Shown piece by piece: positions 7,970 to 15,640 of a DNA stretch of 64,000 bases. Position 1 is the stretch's first letter. Every line of letters starts with the position of its first letter. The position numbers and the translations under genes are program-made. The stretch covers positions 186,001-250,000 of the forward strand of contig JAVYOA010000009.1 in assembly GCA_038734945.1 (NCBI GenBank). Direction: 5' to 3'. This DNA comes from Fervidicoccaceae archaeon (GTDB lineage: Archaea > Thermoproteota > Thermoprotei_A > Sulfolobales > Fervidicoccaceae). Below the pieces are notes generated by a model. The model was not told the DNA's origin. It ran no database searches and worked only from the letters and a program-made list of their open reading frames with translations.

Positions 7970-8845
7970 TTGTTCTATTCACTGCCAAGCTTCGAATATA
8001 CTAGAGCAGATAGCTTAAGCGTGGCATTAGATTTACTGAAGGAAGGGAATTGGAAGCTGCTGGCAGGAGGAACAGATCTGCTAATCGATATAAAGACTGG
8101 GAGGCAAGCTCCAAAAAAACTATTGGATATATCCAGGATCAATGAGATAAGATATGTTAGGCCAAACGAAAATATAATTAGAATAGGGGGAGGCTCAAGG
8201 CTTCAGGAATTGCTCGAAAATATTGTAATCAGAGAGAGGTTGCCATTGCTGGCATCAGCTATACGAGAGATGGCGTCTTGGCAAATAAGAAACGTTGCGA
8301 CGATTGCTGGGAATCTCTGCAATGCATCTCCAGCAGCAGACTCAGCCCCTCCCCTTCTTGTCCACGAAGCAAAAGTCCGGTTGGCCTCAACAGCAGGTTC
8401 CAGAATTGTCCCTCTTAAGGACTTCTTCATAGGTCCTAGGAAAACGGTAATGAGAGATGACGAGATGCTAACAGAGATAGAAGTCCCGTCTCTTGAGGGA
8501 TATTCTTACTGGTACTATAAGCTGGGAAGGAGAAATGCTTTTACCCTCTCTGTAGTCTCTGTTGCTGTTGCCTTGAAAATAGAGGATGGGAAATTCTCAG
8601 ATGTTAGGATAGCCCTCGGATCTGTGGCACCCAAACCTGTAAGAGCCCTCAGCGTCGAGGAGGAACTGGTTGAAAGAAATGCGGATGTCTCATTAGCCTA
8701 CCGGGCAGCCGAGCTCGTCGAAAGGGACATATCGCCTATCAGCGATGTAAGGGCTTCCGCTGATTATAGAATGAAGGTTTCCAAGGTACTTATAAAAAGA
8801 GCTCTTATAGAATCGATAAAACGCTCAAGAGGTGAGCTGCTCTGA
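7970..8845 (+). CDS. FAD-binding subunit of molybdo-hydroxylase (copy 1)
   Basis: The CoxM/XdhB-type FAD subunit, about 291 residues. It shows the FAD-binding AGGTDLL motif near residue 30, the second flavin motif TIAGNLCNASPAADSAPPLL near 105-125 and the C-terminal CO_deh_flav_C domain ending in RMKVSKVLIKRAL. It passes electrons between the Fe-S subunit and an acceptor. TTG 7970 is chosen because GGAGGTGA ends 6 bases before it; the frame also allows GTG 7961, which overlaps the previous stop. Bases 8303-8377 are identical to 13461-13535 in the second FAD subunit, while flanking sequence is clearly divergent, suggesting gene conversion. Confidence 0.88.
   Translation: MFYSLPSFEYTRADSLSVALDLLKEGNWKLLAGGTDLLIDIKTGRQAPKKLLDISRINEIRYVRPNENIIRIGGGSRLQELLENIVIRERLPLLASAIREMASWQIRNVATIAGNLCNASPAADSAPPLLVHEAKVRLASTAGSRIVPLKDFFIGPRKTVMRDDEMLTEIEVPSLEGYSYWYYKLGRRNAFTLSVVSVAVALKIEDGKFSDVRIALGSVAPKPVRALSVEEELVERNADVSLAYRAAELVERDISPISDVRASADYRMKVSKVLIKRALIESIKRSRGELL
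8303..8377 (+). repeat. 75-bp perfect repeat within FAD subunit 1 (partner 13461-13535)
   Basis: These 75 bases match 13461-13535 exactly and the match ends abruptly on both sides. They encode the flavin-binding segment from IAGNLCNASPAAD to LLVHEAKV. Surrounding codons of the two genes differ even where the amino acids agree, so the identity is not explained by protein conservation alone. The simplest reading is a recent gene-conversion tract between paralogues in the same orientation, 5.2 kb apart. Confidence 0.9.
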
Positions 8846-9306
8846 AAGTTTCCTTTATCTTAAATGGAGAAAAAATTGAGGTCGATGTCCCTCCCAATGA
8901 AATCCTCCTGGATACATTGAGATTAAGGCTCGGGGTTAAGGGGCCAAAGAGAGGGTGTGAGAGGGCTGAGTGCGGCACATGCACTGTGCTGCTGGATGGA
9001 AAGCCCGTTTATTCATGCAATATCTTAACAGTCCAGGCTGATGGAAGGGAAATAATGACTATTGAGAAGATCTCTCAGGAAGCTCTTGGCAGAAAGATAG
9101 CAGAATCATTCTCCAGGGAAGGGGCAGTTCAGTGCGGCTTCTGCACCCCAGGGTTCGTTACTGTAGCATATGCCCTAGCTGCGTCCAATTCAAATCCGAA
9201 TGAAGCTGAAATTAGAAAGAGCATTGAAGGTAATCTATGCAGATGCACTGGCTATAAAAAAATTGTTAATGCAATAATGAAGAGCCTGTCTTCTGAGTCT
9301 AAGTGA
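8842..9306 (+). CDS. 2Fe-2S subunit of molybdo-hydroxylase (copy 1), apparent CTG start
   Basis: The CoxS/XdhC-type small subunit with two [2Fe-2S] clusters, 154 residues. The plant-type cluster ligands are in CERAECGTC and the later Cys of PVYSC; the second cluster is in CGFCTPGF and CRCTGY. The first ATG/GTG/TTG codon in this frame is TTG 8917, which would delete the first beta strands of the ferredoxin fold. The frame is open only back to 8836. The one codon that fits is CTG at 8842, 5 bases after GAGGTGAG and overlapping the previous TGA as CTGA. The paralogue at 14003 aligns from this point, with a conserved SD. So I infer a CTG start; a sequencing error is the alternative. Confidence 0.82.
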   Translation: MKVSFILNGEKIEVDVPPNEILLDTLRLRLGVKGPKRGCERAECGTCTVLLDGKPVYSCNILTVQADGREIMTIEKISQEALGRKIAESFSREGAVQCGFCTPGFVTVAYALAASNSNPNEAEIRKSIEGNLCRCTGYKKIVNAIMKSLSSESK

Positions 9307-10642
9307 ATTTCTTCAACTGCCTTCCAGAACCCTTCCTTCTTATTTCTCCGTTCTCCACTATTATCTCTCCTCTAAGCAACGTCTTTTCAACCTTTCCCTT
9401 CAGCTTCATTCCTATGAAGGGAGTAATGGTACTCTTTGTTATCAACCATTCCTCCTTTACAATTGTTTCTCCATTTTTATCTACTATTACTATATCTCCA
9501 TCGCTTTTTCCAGGAATCAGCTCTCCCTTCATCGGCCATATTCCCAGAAGCTTTGCTGGATTCCTTGAGAGCAATCTTGGAATGTCGGTCAGAGAGATCA
9601 GGTTATCTAGAGCCAAGTTGAGGAGAGAAGGAAGCAGCAACTGCACCCCAATGAATCCAGCCGGAACATCCCATATGCTCTCCCTGCTTTTTTCCTCAGG
9701 AGAATGTGGAGCATGATCTGAGCCCACAGAATAGATGACTCCAGACTTGATGGCCTCTAGCAATGCCTTTCTATGCTCCTCCTCTCTTATAGGAGGATTC
9801 ACCTTCAACTTACTGCCAAAAGTACTGTAATGGCTTCTATCAAAATAGAGGTAGTGGGGGCAAGTTTCCCCCGTCATTCTTACACCCTCCTCGAAAGCTT
9901 TCAATAAAAAGTCCAGAGTTCCCTTTGAGGAAATGTGAGCTACATGCGCCTTTCCCCCAGTCTCCTTTGCTATCATATAAATCTTTGCTACGGCGATTTC
10001 CTCCGTAATAGGAGGTCTTGAAAGGAGATGAGCTGAAGGATCATTCCTTCCTGATGACTTCATTCTCTCGGTGAACAGGCTAATGAGAGAACTATCCTCA
10101 GCATGAAAAACAACTGGAAAATCGTACTTTTTCGAGAGCTCCAGAGCCCTGTAAATCGTAGAATTATCCGGAGATGGAAGATTCCCAGTAGTAGGGCCAA
10201 GGAATGCCTTAAATGCGATCGCACCTTCCTTGAGCATATACTCCAATTTATTTACGCTCTCATCTGTTAGGACTCCGTAGAGAGCAAAATCAACTGTTGC
10301 CTTCTTTTTCAATAGCTCAGCTTTCTCAGCAATTCTTTCTCTACTATCAACAGGCGGTATAGTATTTGGCATCTCAGCGACAGTAGTTACTCCCCCCACA
10401 GCAGCAGCCATTGTTCCATGTTCAAAATCATCCTTATATTCAAGTCCTGGTTCCCTCATATGCACGTGCTCATCAATTATTCCCGGGAAAACAAGCTTTC
10501 CAGTAGCATCTATAACCTCATCTGTCCCTTCTCTCGATAGCTGCTTCCCAATTTTTTCGATCTTGCCATCTGAAATTAGAATATCACCATCGAATACCAG
10601 CTCTGGAGTGACTATGTGTCCACCCTTTATCAAAACATTCAT
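9299..10642 (-). CDS. pyrC: Dihydroorotase-type cyclic amidohydrolase (PyrC/AllB/hydantoinase superfamily)
   Basis: A 447-residue amidohydrolase. Metal site motifs are HVHMREPG near residue 59, the probable carbamylated Lys in AFKAFLG near 145, then FHAED, AHISS, TCPHYL and SDHAPHSPEEK. REPG, MPNTIPP and SDHAPHS favour dihydroorotase over allantoinase, which has NEPG and MPLN at these sites; hydantoinase or dihydropyrimidinase activity cannot be excluded. Dihydroorotase interconverts N-carbamoyl-aspartate and dihydroorotate. It sits between two molybdo-hydroxylase operons and next to a PyrB-family gene rather than with pyrD/E/F, so a degradative role is plausible. ATG 10642 follows GGGGAGGTTG. 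Its 3' end overlaps the convergent Fe-S subunit by 8 bp. Confidence 0.82.
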   Translation of the reverse strand: MNVLIKGGHIVTPELVFDGDILISDGKIEKIGKQLSREGTDEVIDATGKLVFPGIIDEHVHMREPGLEYKDDFEHGTMAAAVGGVTTVAEMPNTIPPVDSRERIAEKAELLKKKATVDFALYGVLTDESVNKLEYMLKEGAIAFKAFLGPTTGNLPSPDNSTIYRALELSKKYDFPVVFHAEDSSLISLFTERMKSSGRNDPSAHLLSRPPITEEIAVAKIYMIAKETGGKAHVAHISSKGTLDFLLKAFEEGVRMTGETCPHYLYFDRSHYSTFGSKLKVNPPIREEEHRKALLEAIKSGVIYSVGSDHAPHSPEEKSRESIWDVPAGFIGVQLLLPSLLNLALDNLISLTDIPRLLSRNPAKLLGIWPMKGELIPGKSDGDIVIVDKNGETIVKEEWLITKSTITPFIGMKLKGKVEKTLLRGEIIVENGEIRRKGSGRQLKKFT

Positions 10643-10737
10643 GCTTTCAACCTCCCCACAAAACCATAATCCATTTTTTGCTTATAAAATATAAAAATTA
10701 AATAAAAGGAGCCCACAGTTTTTTTTAGTGATAAAGA
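10643..10737. promoter_or_regulatory. Divergent promoter region between the amidohydrolase and the second hydroxylase operon
   Basis: This 95-bp AT-rich spacer carries TTATAAAATATAAAA at about 10682-10696, a good rightward TATA box that would start transcription near 10710-10718, 20-28 bases before the ATG at 10738. The leftward promoter of the amidohydrolase gene must lie in the same stretch, and its SD (GGGGAGGTTG on the minus strand) is next to its start. Shared control of the two units is possible. I see no clear palindrome here. Confidence 0.5.
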
Positions 10738-13101
10738 ATGCAGAAAGAAAAAGGAAAGTTCAAATTTATTGGGACAGATATTCCCAGAAGAGATGCTGAT
10801 AGCAAGATAAGGGGAAGCTTGACATATGCCTCCGACATATCTTTCCCGGGAATGCTCTACGGAAGAATAGTATACAGTCCCTACCCGTTTGCCGATATTG
10901 AAGAAATAGATCCTTCTGAAGCCGAAAGGATGGGAGCTGTGGTTATTACTCCAAAGGACGTTCCGAGCAAGCCCTTCAACATAAGGCTGGTTAGCATAAA
11001 CGAGGTAACATTCAAGGATTGGAGCATTCTAACTCTAACCCCAAGATATCTGGGAGATCCTGTAGCAGCAGTAGCTGCTTCATCAGAGGAGCTAGCTCAG
11101 AAAGCTGCTGAGCTCATCAAATTCAAGTTCAGAAGAATTATGGAACCGATAATCGACCCCTTTGATTCACTGAAGGAGTCATCTCCTCCAATTAGAGAAA
11201 AAATACTGAAGGGAGAAGAGGAGGTCGAAATAAAGAGAAACATAGGAGCATCCCTGAACTATTCAGAAGGAGACATAGAAAGAGGGGAAAAGGAAGCAGA
11301 GATAGTTCTCGAGAGAAATTTCAAAACAAGCAGAAGATATCATTTCCAGCTTGAGCCCAAGGTTTCGGTTTGTTTTCCTGAATCCGATGGAAGGATTTCA
11401 ATATATACAACAACACAAACAATTCACAATACAAGGATATTGGTAGGCCAAGTTTTCGGAATCCCTCTATCTCGCATAACTGTGAAGAGAATTCCAATAG
11501 GAGGATCCTTTGGATCCAGCATTCAAACCAATTTGGTAACTCTCATAAGCGTAGCTCTCTGCCTCAAAGCAAAAAAACCTGTAAAAATTTCCCTGACTAG
11601 AGAGGAAGACATGTATGATCACTCTGACTACGAGATGTATCTGAAGCTGAGAATTGGTGCTAAGAGGAGTGGGGAGCTGACGTTCGGAGAACTTGAGAAC
11701 ATAATGGACATAGGAGCGCATCAAGTCCAAGCTTATCCATTGCTTGGAACAGCGCTGGGGTGGTTTGTATCCCTATACAAATGGAAAAACATCAAATACA
11801 GAGGTCTAGCAGTTTATACAAACAAAACACCATCCTGTGCTTTCAGGGGATATGGAGCCCCCCAAATCTCTTGGGCAGTTGAAACAATTATGGATGAGCT
11901 TGCTGAGGAGCTGAAAATTGATCCTCTTGAGCTAAAGCTGAAGAACTACGTCGGTCTAGGGGATGTTTTCTGGGGGCAAGGGCCCTCAGTAAGGAGCATA
12001 ATAAAGTCGGATGGAGTCAGGGAACTTGTAGAGAGAGGAAAACAGCTAATTGGCTGGGATAGAAGACAGCCGCCTCACTTGAAAAGAGGAAGATTCAGAT
12101 CCGGAATAGGATTTGGCAGATCCTTCCACACATCCGGGGCAGGCGGTCCAATATCTGGGGAAGTGATCGATTATACTGGAGCTACTTTGAAGTTAAACGA
12201 GGATGGAAGCCTTGATTACATAACAGCACTACAGGATCACGGCGGCGGCACATTGGAAGCCCACGTAAAAATAATTGCTGAGGAGCTTGGCGTTCCTCCT
12301 TGGCTAATAAATGTAGTCCCATCTGACACAAGCATTTCCCCCTATGACGTTTGCACACATGCTTCAAGAGGGACATATGTTGGAGGAGAGGCTGCGAGGA
12401 GGGCAGCTCTTGCCGTCAAATCCAAGATATTTGAGTATGCAGCCAGAATATTATCCAAGGCTGTAAACCCCGAATCGTTCAGGTTAGGCTACGATGAAAG
12501 CCTTGAGCAAGCAGTTGTCTACATAGAAGGCATGAAGGATATGAAAATTCCTCTATCAGAAGTAGCTAGAATAGGTTGGCAGAGAAACTGGGGAACCATA
12601 GCTTCCACGATAAGCTATAGAGCAACATCAGCTCCCCCCACATTCACTGTGTTCTTCGTCGAAGTCGAAGTCGATACATATACAGGAAAGGTTATCCCTA
12701 AAAAGGTAGTAGCCGGGGCAGATCTTGGAACTGTCATCAATCCAAAGCTGGCAGAGGGTCAGCTGCATGGCGGATTCGTTATGGGATGGAGCATGGCCTA
12801 TCTGGAGGACACAGAATATGATAAGAGAACAGGAGAGCTTTTGAACAGAGGTATGGTTGTCGACTACAAGATACCAACATTCCAGGATGCTCCAAAACTG
12901 GAGGACTTCAAAGTAATTTTTGCAGAGACAAGTGAACCTACAGGCCCCTACGGAGCAAAAGGATTGGGCGAAGCAGCTTTGAATCCTGTCGCAGGAGCTG
13001 TGGCCAATGCCATCTACAACGCTATTGGCATTAGATTCTACAGGCTTCCAATAACCCCCGAGAAGATTCTTCAGTCCCTAACCGGTGGTGAGACGCAATG
13101 A
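10738..13101 (+). CDS. Xanthine dehydrogenase-family molybdenum-binding subunit (copy 2)
   Basis: A second 787-residue molybdopterin-binding subunit, clearly diverged from the first. Family motifs include an N-terminal IPRRDADSKIRGSLTYASD, GGSFGSSIQTN in the pterin-contact region, CAFRGYGAPQ at the active-site loop and GPYGAKGLGEAAL with the catalytic Glu near the C-terminus. GGSFGSS differs from GGGFGGK of copy 1, suggesting a different substrate. It starts an operon in which the FAD subunit, Fe-S subunit and a PyrB-family carbamoyltransferase each overlap the previous gene, so all four are translationally coupled. Substrate unknown; a purine, pyrimidine or other N-heterocycle is favoured by context. 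Confidence 0.88.
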   Translation: MQKEKGKFKFIGTDIPRRDADSKIRGSLTYASDISFPGMLYGRIVYSPYPFADIEEIDPSEAERMGAVVITPKDVPSKPFNIRLVSINEVTFKDWSILTLTPRYLGDPVAAVAASSEELAQKAAELIKFKFRRIMEPIIDPFDSLKESSPPIREKILKGEEEVEIKRNIGASLNYSEGDIERGEKEAEIVLERNFKTSRRYHFQLEPKVSVCFPESDGRISIYTTTQTIHNTRILVGQVFGIPLSRITVKRIPIGGSFGSSIQTNLVTLISVALCLKAKKPVKISLTREEDMYDHSDYEMYLKLRIGAKRSGELTFGELENIMDIGAHQVQAYPLLGTALGWFVSLYKWKNIKYRGLAVYTNKTPSCAFRGYGAPQISWAVETIMDELAEELKIDPLELKLKNYVGLGDVFWGQGPSVRSIIKSDGVRELVERGKQLIGWDRRQPPHLKRGRFRSGIGFGRSFHTSGAGGPISGEVIDYTGATLKLNEDGSLDYITALQDHGGGTLEAHVKIIAEELGVPPWLINVVPSDTSISPYDVCTHASRGTYVGGEAARRAALAVKSKIFEYAARILSKAVNPESFRLGYDESLEQAVVYIEGMKDMKIPLSEVARIGWQRNWGTIASTISYRATSAPPTFTVFFVEVEVDTYTGKVIPKKVVAGADLGTVINPKLAEGQLHGGFVMGWSMAYLEDTEYDKRTGELLNRGMVVDYKIPTFQDAPKLEDFKVIFAETSEPTGPYGAKGLGEAALNPVAGAVANAIYNAIGIRFYRLPITPEKILQSLTGGETQ

Positions 13102-14003
13102 GCGTGCTCAATAGGATCAACACGAGAGTTATACCAGCATCCTTTGAATACCATGAACCAAAAACCCTCGATGAAGCTCTGAAGCTCTTGAATGAACTTG
13201 GAGATGCTGCTAGGATTCTAGCTGGTGGAACAGATCTGCTGGTCAAGATGAAGAGCAGGTCAATCGAGCCAAAACACATCATTAACATAAAGAGAATTGA
13301 GGGACTTAGATACATATCTGAGGAAGGAGGACTTATAAAGATAGGAGCTCTAACAACATGGAGAGATCTTGAGAGATCCCAGCAGATTAGACAGAAGCTT
13401 CCAGCTCTCTACGATGCTGTTAAATCAATGGGGAGTGTTCAAGTAAGGAGTATGGCCACAATTGCTGGGAATCTCTGCAATGCATCTCCAGCAGCAGACT
13501 CAGCCCCTCCCCTTCTTGTCCACGAAGCAAAAGTCATCGCTGTCAGCCTTAGGGGGAAGAGAACCATTCCAATAGATCAGCTCTTCCTATCTCCAGGTAA
13601 AACTTCTCTATTGCCAAGTGAAATGCTCATTGAGATAGATATACCGCTTCCTCCTTACAACAGCTCCTCATCGTTCCTGAAACTGGCAAGGACTTCCATG
13701 GATCTTGCTAAAGCCAGTGCAGCAGTGTATATAAAAATGAATGGGGATGTGGTGGAAGATGCAAAGATAGCATTGGGTTCCGTGGCACCAACTCCAATCT
13801 TGGCTAAGAAAGCTGCTGCTGAGCTAATCGGAAAGAAAGCTTCAGAAGAGGTAATTTCAAAAGCTTCCAGCATTGTCGCAAGTGAAATTTCCCCAATTGA
13901 TGATATACGGTCAACGGCATTCTATAGAAGAAAAGTTTCTCCTATCTTGGTTTCCGATGCAATTCACATGGCAATTTCTAGACTTCGAGGTGATGGAGCT
14001 TGA
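13098..14003 (+). CDS. FAD-binding subunit of molybdo-hydroxylase (copy 2)
   Basis: A 301-residue CoxM/XdhB-type FAD subunit. It has AGGTDLLVKMKSR near residues 48-60, the flavin-binding TIAGNLCNASPAADSAPPLL near 121-140 and the C-terminal domain ending in YRRKVSPILVSDAI. The ATG overlaps the stop of the large subunit as ATGA. Bases 13461-13535 are identical to a segment of the copy 1 FAD subunit, although the rest of the gene is diverged. It should relay electrons from the molybdenum centre through the Fe-S subunit to an unknown acceptor; in an anaerobe a quinone or ferredoxin-like acceptor is more likely than oxygen. Confidence 0.88.
   Translation: MSVLNRINTRVIPASFEYHEPKTLDEALKLLNELGDAARILAGGTDLLVKMKSRSIEPKHIINIKRIEGLRYISEEGGLIKIGALTTWRDLERSQQIRQKLPALYDAVKSMGSVQVRSMATIAGNLCNASPAADSAPPLLVHEAKVIAVSLRGKRTIPIDQLFLSPGKTSLLPSEMLIEIDIPLPPYNSSSSFLKLARTSMDLAKASAAVYIKMNGDVVEDAKIALGSVAPTPILAKKAAAELIGKKASEEVISKASSIVASEISPIDDIRSTAFYRRKVSPILVSDAIHMAISRLRGDGA
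13461..13535 (+). repeat. 75-bp perfect repeat within FAD subunit 2 (partner 8303-8377)
   Basis: Partner of the identical 75-bp segment in FAD subunit 1. Both copies are in the same orientation and reading frame. The bases immediately outside the tract differ on both sides. Confidence 0.9.
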
Positions 14004-14464
14004 TGATCAGTTTTAATCTCGATGGAAGAAAAGTCTCGATTGACATTGAGCCGAATGAGCTTCTACTGAATGTCCTCAGAGATAGGCTTGGAGTCAACGT
14101 TCCCAAATATTCCTGTGGGATAGGAGAGTGTGGGGCATGCACTGTTCTCATAGACGGAGAACCCCATCTTTCTTGTTTAACTCTGGCTGTGGACGTCAAT
14201 GGAAAGGATGTCAGGACGGCTTCAGGATTGGATGAAAAAGATCTCTCTATAATTTCGAAGACCTTTGCTGAGGAGGGAGCAGTGCAGTGCGGCTACTGTT
14301 CCCCAGGAATCGCTGTTATGACGTACAGTCTTCTGCAAGAAAAAGAGAAAGTAAGTGAAGATGAAGTGAGAGAGTATTTGAGAGGAAATCTCTGCAGATG
14401 CACCGGCTATGTAAATATCGTGAGAGCTGTTCTAAAGGCAGCTGAAATGAGGGGAAAAAAATGA
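14003..14464 (+). CDS. 2Fe-2S subunit of molybdo-hydroxylase (copy 2)
   Basis: A 153-residue CoxS/XdhC-type subunit with both [2Fe-2S] clusters: CGIGECGAC plus the Cys in PHLSC, then CGYCSPGI and CRCTGY. The ATG at 14003 overlaps the stop of the FAD subunit as TGATG and sits 8 bases after GAGGTGAT; a TTG one codon earlier is also in frame. Its N-terminus (ISFNLDGRKVSIDIEPNELL) aligns residue for residue with the copy 1 subunit and supports the CTG start proposed there. The stop overlaps the downstream carbamoyltransferase start as ATGA, so electron transfer subunit and transferase are co-translated. Confidence 0.9.
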   Translation: MISFNLDGRKVSIDIEPNELLLNVLRDRLGVNVPKYSCGIGECGACTVLIDGEPHLSCLTLAVDVNGKDVRTASGLDEKDLSIISKTFAEEGAVQCGYCSPGIAVMTYSLLQEKEKVSEDEVREYLRGNLCRCTGYVNIVRAVLKAAEMRGKK

Positions 14465-15384
14465 AAGAGCTAAAGGGAAGAGACATACTTTCATCATTTG
14501 ACTTCGATAGAGAAACTGTAGAGCATCTATTTGCCGTTGCTGATTATCTGAAAAAAGAGCTCAGTGAGAGAAAGCTCAAAATTGCTGAGGGAAGAATACT
14601 GGCAACAGTTTTCTTGGAGCCAAGCACGAGAACTAAGCTGAGCTTCCAGATGGCAATGCTCAAGCTCGGAGGGAGTTACATAGACTTTCTACCTGAAACG
14701 AGCTCCCTCCAGAAGGGAGAAAGCGACATCGATACACTGAAGATCATAGATAACTACGACCCGGATCTGATAGTGTTGAGGCAAAGCAAGCCGTTCTTTC
14801 CACACAAAATCAAGGATGAGCTGAGAGCACCTATCATAAATGGGGGAGATGGCACTAATGAGCATCCGACGCAGGCATTGCTGGATGCCTATACTATTTG
14901 GAAAGAGATAGGATCGCTCGATGGTTTGAAGATCGGCTTCATGGGAGATCTGAAGTATGGTAGAACCGCACCGTCTCTCTCATATCTTCTCTCTTTCTTC
15001 AAGGGAGTAAAGATCTTCTACATTTCTCCGAAGGAGCTGAGAATAAGAGACGAGGTAAAGGAAAAAATCAAATCAAGGGTAACTTTTCAGGAGTTCGAAA
15101 GATTAGAGGAAATCTGCGAGGACCTTGACGTTCTCTATGTAACTAGACTGCAAAAGGAGAGGTTCAGCAATCAGGAAGACTATGAAAGGCTAAAATCAAG
15201 CTATATTGTGGATCGAAGAACTCTGTTAAAATTGAAAAGAATTCCAATAATAATGCATCCCCTCCCAAGAGTTTGGGAGTTGGCAACAGATGTGGACTCC
15301 CTTCCTCAGGCTAAGTACTTTGAGCAGGCTAGAAATGGGATGTTTATTAGAGCAGCCCTTATCAAAGAAATTTTAGGTCTGTAA
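14461..15384 (+). CDS. pyrB: PyrB-family (aspartate) carbamoyltransferase with altered motifs
   Basis: A 307-residue carbamoyltransferase. The carbamoyl-phosphate site STRT is at residues 55-58; SSLQKGE, GDGTNEHPTQ, DLKYGRT, VTRLQKERF and HPLPR follow, so counterparts of E. coli ATCase K84, H134, Q137, R167, R229 and Q231 are present. Three normally conserved positions differ: RHPxEGAAR is replaced by RQSKPFFPHK, NQHPTQ by NEHPTQ and HPLPRVDE by HPLPRVWE. No pyrI regulatory gene follows, unlike typical archaeal pyrBI. It is co-translated with a molybdo-hydroxylase. It may be a biosynthetic ATCase, or a paralogue that phosphorolyses a ureido acid to carbamoyl phosphate; sequence alone cannot decide. 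Confidence 0.8.
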   Translation: MKELKGRDILSSFDFDRETVEHLFAVADYLKKELSERKLKIAEGRILATVFLEPSTRTKLSFQMAMLKLGGSYIDFLPETSSLQKGESDIDTLKIIDNYDPDLIVLRQSKPFFPHKIKDELRAPIINGGDGTNEHPTQALLDAYTIWKEIGSLDGLKIGFMGDLKYGRTAPSLSYLLSFFKGVKIFYISPKELRIRDEVKEKIKSRVTFQEFERLEEICEDLDVLYVTRLQKERFSNQEDYERLKSSYIVDRRTLLKLKRIPIIMHPLPRVWELATDVDSLPQAKYFEQARNGMFIRAALIKEILGL

Positions 15385-15514
15385 TTTCATGAAAAGCGTA
15401 ATACTGAAGGATTAAAAAAGGAAAGCAGAAAGAAGCATATGTTGCTTAGACTCCTTTTCATAAATTTTTTAAAATAATTATAGAATGAGCTCTTTTCTGC
15501 ATTATATTAGCTAA

Positions 15515-15640
15515 TTTTTAAATTATAAACTAACACATGATCAACATATCATATTATTGAATTTCTTCGCTTCTTCTTTCGGAACAGATTTAGTTGCTCA
15601 GGTCATAAGTTATGATCCTCGTTCGAGGGTGAAACGTTAA
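15515..15640 (+). promoter_or_regulatory. Promoter and long leader of the AzgA permease gene, with a palindrome
   Basis: TTTTTAAATTATAAAC at about 15515-15530 is a good TATA element; initiation near 15545-15555 would leave a leader of about 90 nt before the ATG at 15641. Inside the leader is a perfect 13-bp palindrome TCATAAGTTATGA (15603-15615), flanked by GG and TCC. It is followed by a short hairpin-capable CCTCGTTCGAGG (15617-15628). AGGGTGA at 15626-15632 is the SD site. The palindrome looks like a dimeric regulator site placed downstream of transcription start; the regulator is unknown. Confidence 0.45.

Noticed and set aside
5634-9306. Aerobic CO dehydrogenase (CoxLMS) assignment
   Set aside because: The active-site loop reads SFRGFGNPS, and the AYRCSFR motif of true CoxL is missing; the same holds for the second operon (CAFRGYGAPQ).
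9299-10642. Allantoinase assignment
   Set aside because: REPG, MPNTIPP and SDHAPHS follow dihydroorotase rather than the NEPG and MPLN of allantoinase, and no urate oxidase or other allantoin gene is nearby.
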